Assembly (NCBI GenBank): GCA_017883215.1
Contig: JADGOA010000116.1
Span: 1 to 9,958 of the forward strand
Origin: Thermoanaerobaculia bacterium
GTDB lineage: Bacteria; Acidobacteriota; Thermoanaerobaculia; Gp7-AA8
Reading direction: 5' to 3'
DNA: 9,958 bases
Part shown: one piece after another, positions 1 through 7,068 of the stretch
Layout: each line of letters opens with the position of its first letter
Numbering within the stretch: position 1 is the first letter of the stretch
Notes under the pieces: generated by a model
What the model was told of the DNA's origin: nothing
What the model saw: the letters and a program-made list of their open reading frames with translations, nothing else
The model's database searches: none
Translations under genes and position numbers: made by a program

Positions 1-2
1 CG

Positions 3-425
3 CCGCCGGGCCTGCAGTCCGGCATCCGCTTCGTCGCAGCGTTAGGCGAGTCCGGCGACCACCTGCGCAGCATGCTGGCCAGGCTCGTCAGCGCGGAGCT
101 GCAGGGGAGGCGCGATCAGACCCTCGCCGGTATCGACCACACCATCGACGGCGATCGGACCGTTCGCGGCGTCGACGCCGCCTTCATGTCCTACCAGCTC
201 GAATCGGGTGTGTGGCGGCGCCGGCGCGTCTTCATCCCCGAGCAGCCGGCCACTGGCTTTACCGTGGCGCGGACGGAAGACACCGAGGAGATGCAGCGCC
301 TCTGTCGCGTGTTTCAGGCGTCCGACGACGAGGGCCGCCGCCTCATCCGCCTCTTCGCGGAGCTGAGCGTCAGCGAGTTGCTGAACGTGCCGCCGCAGGG
401 AGAGCGTGTAGCGGGTAGCGTGTAG
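3..425 (+). CDS. 3' part of a PilZ-family-like protein (5' truncated by window edge)
   Basis: The frame is open from the window edge to a TAG at 423-425, so the N-terminus lies outside. The visible 140 residues align along their whole length with the second half of the PilZ protein at 5520-6167. The start (SGIRFVAALGES) matches TGVRLLKAIGDS, the end of the PilZ barrel and the following helix. The C-terminal block GFTVA...AELSV is 25/39 identical between the two. The likely role is therefore a cyclic-di-GMP-type effector or relative, but the PilZ barrel itself is not in view and this rests on the paralogue. After AELSV the protein carries an extra tail of about 16 residues. Its last seven codons and stop coincide with the short repeat at 403-425, so the original 3' end was probably replaced by the repeat. 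It converges on glgP, with 16 bases between the stop codons. Confidence 0.75.
   Translation, partial: PPGLQSGIRFVAALGESGDHLRSMLARLVSAELQGRRDQTLAGIDHTIDGDRTVRGVDAAFMSYQLESGVWRRRRVFIPEQPATGFTVARTEDTEEMQRLCRVFQASDDEGRRLIRLFAELSVSELLNVPPQGERVAGSV
403..425 (+). repeat. Short interspersed repeat, copy 1 (inside 3' end of CDS)
   Basis: This 23-bp unit has core TAGCGGGTAGCGTGT. It matches copy 2 at 8295-8317 in 21 of 23 positions and, in reverse, copy 3 at 8346-8368 in 21 of 23. Here it is a single copy. It encodes the last residues (RVAGSV) and the stop codon of the partial gene that ends at 425, just before the glgP stop codon. Confidence 0.7.
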
Positions 426-441
426 GGGGCCCACCCTTCCG

Positions 442-2892
442 CTAGATCTTCACTGGCAAGGGCGCGACGTTCCAGATGTCCTCGGCGTACTCGATGACGG
501 TGCGATCCGCGGAGAAGCGGCCGCTGCGCGCGCAGTTCAGGATGGACATCCGGTTCCAGCCGTTGATCTCGGCGTAGGTGTGGGCCGCCCGATTCTGCGC
601 CGCGACGAACGAGGCGAAATCGGCGCAGAGGAAGTAGCGGTCGCGCGTGGTCAGTTCCTCGACGAGGCGCTGGAAAATGCCGCGGCCGGCGATCGTGGCG
701 ATGACCTCGCGAAGAACGGGGTCGGAATCGATGAACTTCCGCGGGTCGTAGGACCCGCGCATCGACGCAATCTCATCGGCGGTGTGGCCGAAGATGAACA
801 TGTTCTCCTGGCCGACTTCGTCGCGGATCTCGATGTTCGCGCCGTCGAGCGTTCCCATCAGAACGGCTCCGTTCAGGACCGCCTTCATGCATCCAGTTCC
901 AGACGCTTCCGTTCCTGCGGTCGATATCTGCTCGGACAGGTCGGTGGCGGGGAAGAGCATCTCGGCGCCGGAGACGTCGTAGTTGGAGACGAAGACGACG
1001 TTCAGCCGGTCGGCCACGCGCGGGTTGCTCTGGACCATCCCGGCCACGTCGTGAATCAGCCGGATGATCAGCTTCGCCGCCTCGTAGCTCGGCGCCGCCT
1101 TGCCGGCGAAGATCACGGTGCGCGGCGCGACCTCTTCACCCGACTCGATGCGGCGAAGCAGCGACAGCACGTGCAGCACGTTGAGGAGCTGTCGCTTGTA
1201 TTCGTGCATGCGCTTGATCTGCACGTCGAAGATCGTCTCCGGATTGACGTCGACGTGATGGTGCATGCGCAGCCAGCGCATCAGCTTGTGCTTTCGGGTG
1301 AACTTCACAGCCCGCCATTTCGCGCGAAACATCGGATCTTCGGCCAGCGGCTCGAGGTCGCGCAGGCGGTCCAGATCGCGGATCCACTTGTCGCCGATGG
1401 CGGAAGTGATGAGCTCCGAAAGCTCCGGATTGGCCTGCAGCAGCCAGCGCCTCTGGGTGATGCCGTTGGTTTTGTTGTTGAACTTGTGTGGGAAGAAACG
1501 ATCGAAGTCGTGGAAGATGCGCTGGCGGAGGATGTCGCTGTGCAGGCGGGCCACGCCGTTGACGGAGTGGCTTCCGACGATGGCCAGGTGGGCCATGCGC
1601 ACGTTCTTCGTGTCGTCGTCGATGATGGCCATCTGCTTGACCGTCGACTCGTCGGAGTGGTTGGCGAGCCGCACCGCGCCACGGAAACGCCGGTCGATCT
1701 CCTCGATGATCTGCAGGTGGCGAGGTAGCAGACTGCGCATCAGCTCGACCGGCCAGACTTCCAGTGCCTCCGGCAGGACGGTGTGGTTGGTGTAGGCGAA
1801 CACGCGCTCGCAGATCCACCAGGCCAGCTCCCATTGCAGAGCTTCCTGATCGACCAGCATGCGCATCATTTCGGCGATGGCGATGGCCGGGTGCGTATCG
1901 TTGAGCTGGATGGCGGCGCGATCGGGGAGCTCGTCCCACTGCAGGTGGTATTTCTTGAAGCGGCGAATGACGTCCTGGATCGTTGCGGAAGTGAAGAAGT
2001 GCTGCTGTTTGAGCCGCAGCTCGCGGCCGGCGTAGCCCTGGTCGGGTGGATAGAGGACTTTGGAGATGTTCTCGCTGCTGTTCTTGTCCTCGACGGCCGC
2101 GACGTACGCGCCGGCATTGAACTGCGCCAGGTCGAACTCCCGGCTCGACTTCGCCGCCCAGAGCCGCAGCGAATTGACCGTGTCGTTCCCGAAGCCGGGG
2201 ACGGCGATGTCGTAAGCCATGGCGATGACGTTCTGAGTGTCCACCCAGCGAACGCGTTTGCGGCCTTCGTCGTCGATGTAGTTCTCGGTCCGGCCGTACA
2301 TCCGGACCGGGAAGAACACGTCGGTGCGCGGAACCTCCCACGGATTTCCGTAGCGCAGCCAGTTGTCCGGAGCCTCGCACTGCCAGCCGTCGACGATGTG
2401 CTGACGGAAAATGCCGTACTCGTAACGGATCCCGTAGCCATAGAACGGCAGGGCCAGGGTGGCGGCGGAGTCGAGGAAACAGGCGGCCAGCCGCCCCAGG
2501 CCTCCGTTGCCCAGGCCGGCGTCGTTCTCGTGCGCGGCGAGGTCCTCGAGGGTGAATCCGAGCCGCTTCATCGCCTGTCCGTAGGCGCCATGGGCCCCGA
2601 GGTTGAGGATGCTGCTCACCAGCAGCCGGCCGAGCAAAAACTCGAGTGACAGGTAGTAGACGCGCTTGACGTCGGAGCGGTAGTAGGCGTCCTGTGTGAC
2701 GAACCACCGATCCATCAACCGGTCGCGGACGGCGAAGGCGAGCGCCTGATACGCATCGGACTCGGTGGCGTTGAAGTGGTCGCGCGCGATCGAGTACTTC
2801 ATCCGGAAAGCGAACGCGTCGACGATGGAATCGGCATCCAGCCCGGCCGGCGTTGGCTGCGGGAACGTCCGATCAATTGTTGGTACGGTCAT
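442..2892 (-). CDS. glgP: Glycogen/starch alpha-glucan phosphorylase (GT35)
   Basis: This cytoplasmic PLP-dependent enzyme releases glucose-1-phosphate from the non-reducing ends of glycogen and related alpha-1,4-glucans, in glycogen breakdown. At 816 residues it is full length for the bacterial GT35 family. Family signatures are in order: GNGGLGRLAACFLDS (128-142), FGNDTVNSLRLW (234-245), AIQLNDTHPAIAIAEMMRML (327-346), NGITQRRWL (476-484), IKRMHEYKRQLLN (559-571), and the PLP site TEASGTGCMK with Lys670 as the Schiff-base lysine, followed by LNGA and TLDGANIEI. The residue two before that lysine is Cys; the animal and E. coli enzymes I recall have Asn. The start is ATG at 2892, with GAGGG six bases upstream as ribosome binding site. 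The gene stands alone, with no glg partners in view; its 3' end converges with the partial gene ending at 425. Confidence 0.97.
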   Translation of the reverse strand: MTVPTIDRTFPQPTPAGLDADSIVDAFAFRMKYSIARDHFNATESDAYQALAFAVRDRLMDRWFVTQDAYYRSDVKRVYYLSLEFLLGRLLVSSILNLGAHGAYGQAMKRLGFTLEDLAAHENDAGLGNGGLGRLAACFLDSAATLALPFYGYGIRYEYGIFRQHIVDGWQCEAPDNWLRYGNPWEVPRTDVFFPVRMYGRTENYIDDEGRKRVRWVDTQNVIAMAYDIAVPGFGNDTVNSLRLWAAKSSREFDLAQFNAGAYVAAVEDKNSSENISKVLYPPDQGYAGRELRLKQQHFFTSATIQDVIRRFKKYHLQWDELPDRAAIQLNDTHPAIAIAEMMRMLVDQEALQWELAWWICERVFAYTNHTVLPEALEVWPVELMRSLLPRHLQIIEEIDRRFRGAVRLANHSDESTVKQMAIIDDDTKNVRMAHLAIVGSHSVNGVARLHSDILRQRIFHDFDRFFPHKFNNKTNGITQRRWLLQANPELSELITSAIGDKWIRDLDRLRDLEPLAEDPMFRAKWRAVKFTRKHKLMRWLRMHHHVDVNPETIFDVQIKRMHEYKRQLLNVLHVLSLLRRIESGEEVAPRTVIFAGKAAPSYEAAKLIIRLIHDVAGMVQSNPRVADRLNVVFVSNYDVSGAEMLFPATDLSEQISTAGTEASGTGCMKAVLNGAVLMGTLDGANIEIRDEVGQENMFIFGHTADEIASMRGSYDPRKFIDSDPVLREVIATIAGRGIFQRLVEELTTRDRYFLCADFASFVAAQNRAAHTYAEINGWNRMSILNCARSGRFSADRTVIEYAEDIWNVAPLPVKI

Positions 2893-3100
2893 GGCGGACC
2901 CTCATTAGATTACGTCGCCAGGCGCTCCGGGGGGAAGTGTTGGGTTCGACCGCCGCCCTCAGGTCGATCACCGGACGCCAGCAAACGCGGGTCATCAGAA
3001 GCCGGCGAACGGTGTGGGCGCCGGTGAAGCAGTGGCGAACTCGCGCTTCGATGGTTGAGCGATGGTGACTTTTGGGTGTGGTTCCCGAGAGCCGACTCTT
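2893..3100. other. Intergenic, upstream of glgP
   Basis: This is the glgP-proximal half of a 390-base gene-free gap. Apart from the glgP ribosome binding site (GAGGG on the - strand, just before the ATG) and a weak TAATCT hexamer a few bases further upstream, I see no convincing promoter, RNA gene or conserved reading frame. The ORFs that cross it do not look like protein. Confidence 0.5.
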
Positions 3101-3196
3101 TCGCCCCTTCGGGGCTGACGCTGGGATTTGCGCAAAGAAACCCGGGGCTCACGCCCCGGGCTAATACTCTGACGCCCCTTCGGGGCTTACGCGCTA
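3101..3196. repeat. REP-like composite of GC-rich hairpins
   Basis: The layout is modular. The unit CGCCCCTTCGGGGCTGACGC (3102-3121) recurs with one mismatch at 3173-3192; each copy folds as GCCCC-TTC-GGGGC. Between them are a 10-bp palindrome TTTGCGCAAA (3127-3136) and an 8-bp all-GC stem CCCGGGGC-TCAC-GCCCCGGG (3141-3160). Elements of this style recur between genes in GC-rich soil bacteria. It lies downstream of the histidine kinase gene and upstream of glgP. Function is unknown; it may stabilise or end the kinase transcript. Confidence 0.7.
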
Positions 3197-3207
3197 ACTC
3201 AATGTTT

Positions 3208-3278
3208 TGTAGGGACGCGCAGCAGCGCGTCCGCTCTCGGGGCACAAAGCTGCGGACGCGCTGCTGCGCGTCCCTACA
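3208..3278. repeat. Perfect 27-bp inverted repeat, each arm itself a palindrome
   Basis: The left arm 3208-3234 is the exact reverse complement of the right arm 3252-3278, with a 17-base spacer. Each arm contains its own 8-bp stem, GGACGCGC...GCGCGTCC, around a 4-base loop (AGCA on the left, TGCT on the right). The DNA or RNA could therefore form either one long hairpin or two short ones. The right arm ends four bases from the stop codon of the kinase gene, so on the - strand it starts directly after the kinase coding region. No U-run follows, so it is not a textbook intrinsic terminator. It could be a MITE- or REP-type mobile repeat. Confidence 0.85.
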
Positions 3279-3282
3279 GGTC

Positions 3283-5253
3283 CTAAGTTACGTGGAGCGA
3301 CGCAATGGGAAGCGTGAAAAAGAACCGCGTCCCTTTTCCCGGCTGGCTCTCCACCCAGATCCTTCCGCCGTGCGCTTCCACGATGCCCTTGGCGATCGGC
3401 AGACCGAGGCCGGCGCCGAGGCGCTCGGCGCGCTTGCCCTGCCAGTACGGATTGAAAATATCGCCGAGGTTTTCCCGCGGAATCCCGGGCCCGTCGTCGG
3501 TGACGGTGAAGAGGATGCTGCCGTCCTGACGCGTGGCGCTGACGCGGATCGTGCCTCCGGCAGGGGTGAACTTCAGCGCGTTCCCGATCAGATTCGAAAT
3601 CACCTGAAGAATGCGATGGCGGTCCGCGTGAACCGCCGGGAGATCGGCCCCATCCTCGAAATCGAGATCCACGGAGCTCGCCGCCGCCTGACTGCGGAAG
3701 AGATCCGATGCCTCCGCCAACAGCGACGACGGTTTCACGCTCTGGGGCTGGATGGGGAGCTTCTTCCCTCCTTCGAGCCGCGTCACGTCGAGGAGATCTT
3801 CGATGAGCCTGGCCATGCGTGCCCCGGATATGGCGATGATGTCGAGCTGCTCGCGGTCTTCGTCGGACAGCGAGCTCGATGTTTTCAGGAGCGACGCTCC
3901 CAGCGTGACGGCATTCAGCGGGTTCCGCAGATCGTGCGAGACGATGGCCAGAACTTCCTCCCGCGCCCGGAGTGCCTGTTGCGAGTCGGAGTAGAGGCGG
4001 GCGTTGTCGATGGCCAGCGAGCCATGGCGCGCGAGCTCGGTCAGCAGCCTCACGTCGTCGGGCGACAGCGCCTTGTCCTCGTATGCCTGCGCGGCGATGA
4101 CGCCGAGCGTTTGTCCGCGGCTGACGAGCGGCACGAGAGCCCATGTCGATTTTCCGTCTCCGGTCCCGTCGAGGAAGAACCCCATGTCCGGAGAGGCAGC
4201 ACCGATGAGGCGAGGCACGCGGTCCTGGATCACGCGCGAGACGATCTCCGGGACTGCTTCGTGGGGAGCACTCTCGCTTTTCCAGTTCTCCGTAGTGCGG
4301 TCCCCGTCGTATCGCACCGCCGCGGCGCGGCGCAGTGAGCCGCCGCCGTTGGCGATGTCGATCACGCACGCCTGGGCCAGGTTGGGGACGATCAGACGCG
4401 CCAGCGTGGCCACGGTCTCGCCGAGGTCGAGCGAGGCCGTCAGCTCCTGGCCCGCCGAAGCGAGGAATGCGGCGCGCCGCTCCTCATGCTCTGCCGCCGC
4501 CCGGGCCAGCTCCGCCTCTGAGGCTTCGTGCTCCGCATCGATCCGGCGCCGCATCGCTTCCCCCGCCAGAAGCCGCATCTGCCGGTCCAGACCGGCCACG
4601 AGGAGCGCCGACGTGAGAGCCAGAAGCGTCAGGATGATCGTCAGCGAAACGTTGAGGCGTTCGATTTTGCGAATGGCCTCGAGCCGCTCTTCGATGGCCG
4701 ACTGGACGGCGATCTCGAGGTCAGTCGCGGCAGCGAGCGATTTTTCATACGCCGGATGGCGCTCGTAGAGCCGCGTCAGGAAAACTTCCTGTGGAAGCTG
4801 TCGCTGCAGGAACTCTCCCGTTCGGACGCCTTCGTGCCAGCGCGACGACTCCGTGATCAGGACCTGGAAGCCCTGGCGGATGTCGTCGCCGAGTTGCGGC
4901 GCCAGCTTCGACAGAACGGCGCGCTCGGCCTGCCCCGCGGCGACGAGCCGCTCGTAGTCGTTGCGGTACTGAGCCTGACCGGTCACCTGGAAAGCGATGA
5001 CCTTGTTCAGCTCGGCGGAGAGGTTGTCCTGCAGCGTGTTGGCGCTGCGCCGGGCCGGCTCGGCCACAAGCGAGATCTCGTCGCGCATCTTGCGCGTTTT
5101 GCTCGACACGACCAGCGGAAGTGCCACCAGCGAGAGCAGTGACACGATGATGAAGGCGACCGGGAGCACGGTAGTCCACGTGCTCTCGGGACCGACGCGC
5201 CAGATGCTGCGACGTTCTCTCGGCCGGGCTCCAGAACTCAACTCATACCTCAT
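3283..5253 (-). CDS. Membrane sensor histidine kinase with GAF domain
   Basis: This is an inner-membrane two-component sensor that should autophosphorylate on His440 and pass the phosphate to an unseen response regulator. Of 656 residues: a short basic N-terminus; TM1 about 27-50; an extracytoplasmic, mostly helical region 51-202 (CHASE3-like in size and position); TM2 about 203-222; a charged linker helix 223-262; GAF domain about 263-424; HisKA with H-box SHDLRNPLNAV (439-449); and HATPase_c with N-box NLIGNALKFTP (554-564), G1 DDGPGIP (586-592) and G2 GAGLGLPIAKG (613-623). All catalytic motifs look intact. The ATG at 5253 keeps TM1; the purine-rich GAGG before it is only two bases away, so translation initiation there may be weak or use another signal. 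No response regulator is adjacent, so it is an orphan in this window. The signal sensed is unknown. Confidence 0.92.
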   Translation of the reverse strand: MRYELSSGARPRERRSIWRVGPESTWTTVLPVAFIIVSLLSLVALPLVVSSKTRKMRDEISLVAEPARRSANTLQDNLSAELNKVIAFQVTGQAQYRNDYERLVAAGQAERAVLSKLAPQLGDDIRQGFQVLITESSRWHEGVRTGEFLQRQLPQEVFLTRLYERHPAYEKSLAAATDLEIAVQSAIEERLEAIRKIERLNVSLTIILTLLALTSALLVAGLDRQMRLLAGEAMRRRIDAEHEASEAELARAAAEHEERRAAFLASAGQELTASLDLGETVATLARLIVPNLAQACVIDIANGGGSLRRAAAVRYDGDRTTENWKSESAPHEAVPEIVSRVIQDRVPRLIGAASPDMGFFLDGTGDGKSTWALVPLVSRGQTLGVIAAQAYEDKALSPDDVRLLTELARHGSLAIDNARLYSDSQQALRAREEVLAIVSHDLRNPLNAVTLGASLLKTSSSLSDEDREQLDIIAISGARMARLIEDLLDVTRLEGGKKLPIQPQSVKPSSLLAEASDLFRSQAAASSVDLDFEDGADLPAVHADRHRILQVISNLIGNALKFTPAGGTIRVSATRQDGSILFTVTDDGPGIPRENLGDIFNPYWQGKRAERLGAGLGLPIAKGIVEAHGGRIWVESQPGKGTRFFFTLPIASLHVT

Positions 5254-5481
5254 GTCCTCGCAACGTTCCGCCTGTCCCGGGGCCTGAGGCAGGGGAAGTC
5301 AGTGTCTCATGTCGTTCCCCGTGCCGCTTTCCAGAGTCTGCCGAAGTGCAGCTCGTCTCATTTGACGATCGTTGCCGATGTTTGGTTGTGGTCGCGGCCG
5401 ATGGTACGTCTTGCCGCTGCTGACGGCCTGATTGGGGCCGAGCAAGTCGCTTGCTGCGCCAAGGTTTCCCTCGCGCAGCCG

Positions 5482-5511
5482 GTGACATCCCTCCATAGTT
5501 TCCGCCATACT
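5482..5511 (+). promoter_or_regulatory. Candidate promoter for the PilZ gene (leaderless type)
   Basis: GTGACA (5482-5487, 5/6 to TTGACA) and CATACT (5506-5511, 4/6 to TATAAT) are 18 bases apart. The ATG at 5520 begins eight bases after the -10, where a transcript would start, and there is no Shine-Dalgarno sequence. This suggests a leaderless mRNA. The rest of the 266-base divergent gap shared with the kinase shows no clear signal. Confidence 0.4.
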
Positions 5512-5519
5512 GCGGGCCG

Positions 5520-6167
5520 ATGTCCGATGATAGACGCGCCTCTCAGCGAATGAAGCTGGCCAAGCCGCTCATGGCCATGGTGGACGGGCAGAACGCGCTC
5601 GTTCTGGACATTGGAATGGCGGGAGCGTTCGTGGAGCACCACGGTGAAGTCGTTCCCGGCGCGCGTTTAACCCTCGTTTTCCGCTGGCACGGTGAGGACG
5701 TCGAGTACGTGTGCGAAGTCGCTCATACGGAGGTCGTCCGAGAATCGGTCGGCGGGGTCAGCGCTGTTTCGCACACTGGAGTCCGGCTGCTGAAAGCGAT
5801 CGGCGATTCCGAGTCGAGGCTGGAGGACATGATGGCCACGTTCGTGGGCCGCATTCTCGCGGCGCAGAAGGTCAACGCCCGCGGCCTGACCAACGGCGCC
5901 GACGGAGAGATCATCCTGGCCCGACTCGGCGAAGCGCGGCGCATCCGCACCGGCGGATTCGCCACCTACCGCTTCAACAAAGGTCAGTGGCAACGAAAGG
6001 TCGGCAGCGCCCCGCATCAACCGACTGACGGGTTCACCGTCGCCGCCTACGAGGACGAAGAGGAGCTCGAGGAGCTCTGCCGCGCCTACGAGATCGCCGA
6101 CGAAGAAGGGCGGCGGCTCATTCAGCTGGTGGCGGAGCTCAGCGTTCTTTCGGTGAAAAAGCGGTAA
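5520..6167 (+). CDS. PilZ-domain protein with conserved C-terminal module
   Basis: This 215-residue soluble protein is a probable cyclic-di-GMP effector. The N-terminal PilZ barrel (about 3-95) has the RxxxR motif RASQR (6-10) and, in place of D/NxSxxG, DIGMAG (30-35), where the Ser is Gly; ligand binding may be altered. TGVRLL (86-91) looks like the last barrel strand. A helical linker (about 95-118) leads to a C-terminal module (about 130-210) with YRFNKGQWQRK, GFTVAAYEDEEELEELCR and DEEGRRLIQLVAELSV. I do not recognise this module from a named family, but it recurs in the gene ending at 425, so it is under selection. The ATG has no Shine-Dalgarno sequence. The 3' end overlaps the convergent HAD gene by 29 bases. 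No c-di-GMP synthase or phosphodiesterase is nearby. Confidence 0.85.
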   Translation: MSDDRRASQRMKLAKPLMAMVDGQNALVLDIGMAGAFVEHHGEVVPGARLTLVFRWHGEDVEYVCEVAHTEVVRESVGGVSAVSHTGVRLLKAIGDSESRLEDMMATFVGRILAAQKVNARGLTNGADGEIILARLGEARRIRTGGFATYRFNKGQWQRKVGSAPHQPTDGFTVAAYEDEEELEELCRAYEIADEEGRRLIQLVAELSVLSVKKR

Positions 6168-6834
6168 TCGATTGGAAGTCGCGGAGCGAGGTCAGGACCA
6201 CGTCCGCGCCGCTCAGATCCTGATGCGTCCGGGCCCGCGGATTTCTGACGGCGACGCAGAACATTCCCGCGGCCTTCGCCGCGCCGACGCCGCGCTCCGA
6301 GTCCTCGAAAACGATGCACTCCCGCGGGCGGACTCCCAGTCTGCGCGCGGTCAGCAGGTAACCCTCCGGATCAGGTTTTCCGTGCGTGACCTCGCTGCCG
6401 TCGACGATCAGCTCGAACAGCTCGCGCAGGCCGAAGCGTCGGAGGATCTCGTCCACGGCGTCCCCCGCTGCGCTCGTGGTGATGGCCAGCCGCAGGCCGT
6501 ACGCGTGTAGCTCCCGAACGAGGCGTTCGACTCCGTCCATGAGGCGAAGGTCACCGCGGCGGCACTCATCGAGGAAGGCGCGATGACGAACGGCCTCGAG
6601 CCGCGGCGTGCCGGCGGTCCAGCCGAAATGCGCCTTCATGTCACGAACGTCGTCGATGATCCTGCGGCCCGACCCGAAGCGGAAGCTCTCCGGCATCTCG
6701 TCGTAATCGCTGCCCATGGCCCGGCAGAGCGCGCGATGTGCGGCATCGTGCTGCCGTTCGAGATCGATCATCGTCTCGTCGAAATCGAAGAGCGCGACGG
6801 CGAAGGGCCGCGGTGAGCTCCGGTTCAGAGGCAT
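6139..6834 (-). CDS. HAD-superfamily hydrolase (beta-phosphoglucomutase/phosphatase-like)
   Basis: A cytoplasmic haloacid dehalogenase-type phosphatase or phosphomutase of 231 residues. Motif I is DFDET (17-21) with nucleophile Asp17 and acid/base Asp19; motif II is Thr119/Thr120 in ITTS; motif III is Lys153 in HGKPDP; motif IV is EDS (177-179). The helical cap lies between about 28 and 95, as in the beta-phosphoglucomutase/phosphonatase group. Substrate cannot be read from the sequence; most relatives act on sugar phosphates or similar small phosphoesters. I chose the ATG at 6834 because it places the nucleophile 17 residues in, usual for the family. The same frame stays open to 7215, but that extension runs antisense through the next gene and looks non-protein. 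The start lies 18 bases from the divergent start at 6853; the 3' end overlaps the PilZ gene by 29 bases. Confidence 0.9.
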   Translation of the reverse strand: MPLNRSSPRPFAVALFDFDETMIDLERQHDAAHRALCRAMGSDYDEMPESFRFGSGRRIIDDVRDMKAHFGWTAGTPRLEAVRHRAFLDECRRGDLRLMDGVERLVRELHAYGLRLAITTSAAGDAVDEILRRFGLRELFELIVDGSEVTHGKPDPEGYLLTARRLGVRPRECIVFEDSERGVGAAKAAGMFCVAVRNPRARTHQDLSGADVVLTSLRDFQSITAFSPKER

Positions 6835-6852
6835 CGTGGTAGTGTTCGAGCG

Positions 6853-7068
6853 ATGGATCCCGAGTTCAAGAGCCTTCTGTTCCGCGTCCTCGCCATCGGC
6901 GGGATCGTGCTCACCATCGGCACGGCGGCGCTGCTGGCGGCGTTCTGGAAGCTCGGCAAATCGACGCCGCAAAACGAGCCGCGGGCCTTCGCGATGCTCA
7001 TCGGCGTGGCTGGTTTGATCCTCGTCTGCTGTGTGATTCTGTTGTGGATGTCGCCACAGGTCAGATGA
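6853..7068 (+). CDS. Small two-helix membrane protein, unknown function
   Basis: The 71-residue product has a short N-terminus (MDPEFKSLLFR), a first hydrophobic helix about 9-32 ending AAFWKLGK, a polar loop (SKSTPQNEPRAF region, about 36-47), and a second helix about 47-67. Two well-formed TM segments with a charged loop make this more than a chance reading frame. I do not recognise the family. It starts 18 bases from the divergent HAD gene. There is no Shine-Dalgarno sequence; TAGTGT lies seven bases before the ATG. Its last eight bases overlap the 3' end of the CoA-transferase gene on the other strand. Confidence 0.6.
   Translation: MDPEFKSLLFRVLAIGGIVLTIGTAALLAAFWKLGKSTPQNEPRAFAMLIGVAGLILVCCVILLWMSPQVR

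Noticed and set aside
580..1728. Long + strand reading frame opposite glgP
   Set aside because: It is antisense to a certain glycogen phosphorylase gene; the composition is the mirror image of GC-rich codon use and shows no domain.
2910..3245. 111-codon - strand reading frame in the glgP-kinase gap
   Set aside because: Most of it is a translation of the GC hairpins and palindrome; such repeat-encoded frames are often annotated but have no protein character.
3101..3278. CRISPR-like array
   Set aside because: The repeated units are palindromic, few and unevenly spaced, without regular spacers, and no cas gene is present.
3055..4338. 427-codon + strand reading frame
   Set aside because: It runs through the hairpin repeats and then antisense through the kinase and ATPase domains of the histidine kinase gene; no protein-like pattern.
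5361..5366. TTGACG (+ strand) in the divergent gap before the PilZ gene
   Set aside because: No acceptable -10 hexamer follows at 16-18 bases; the pair at 5482-5511 fits better.
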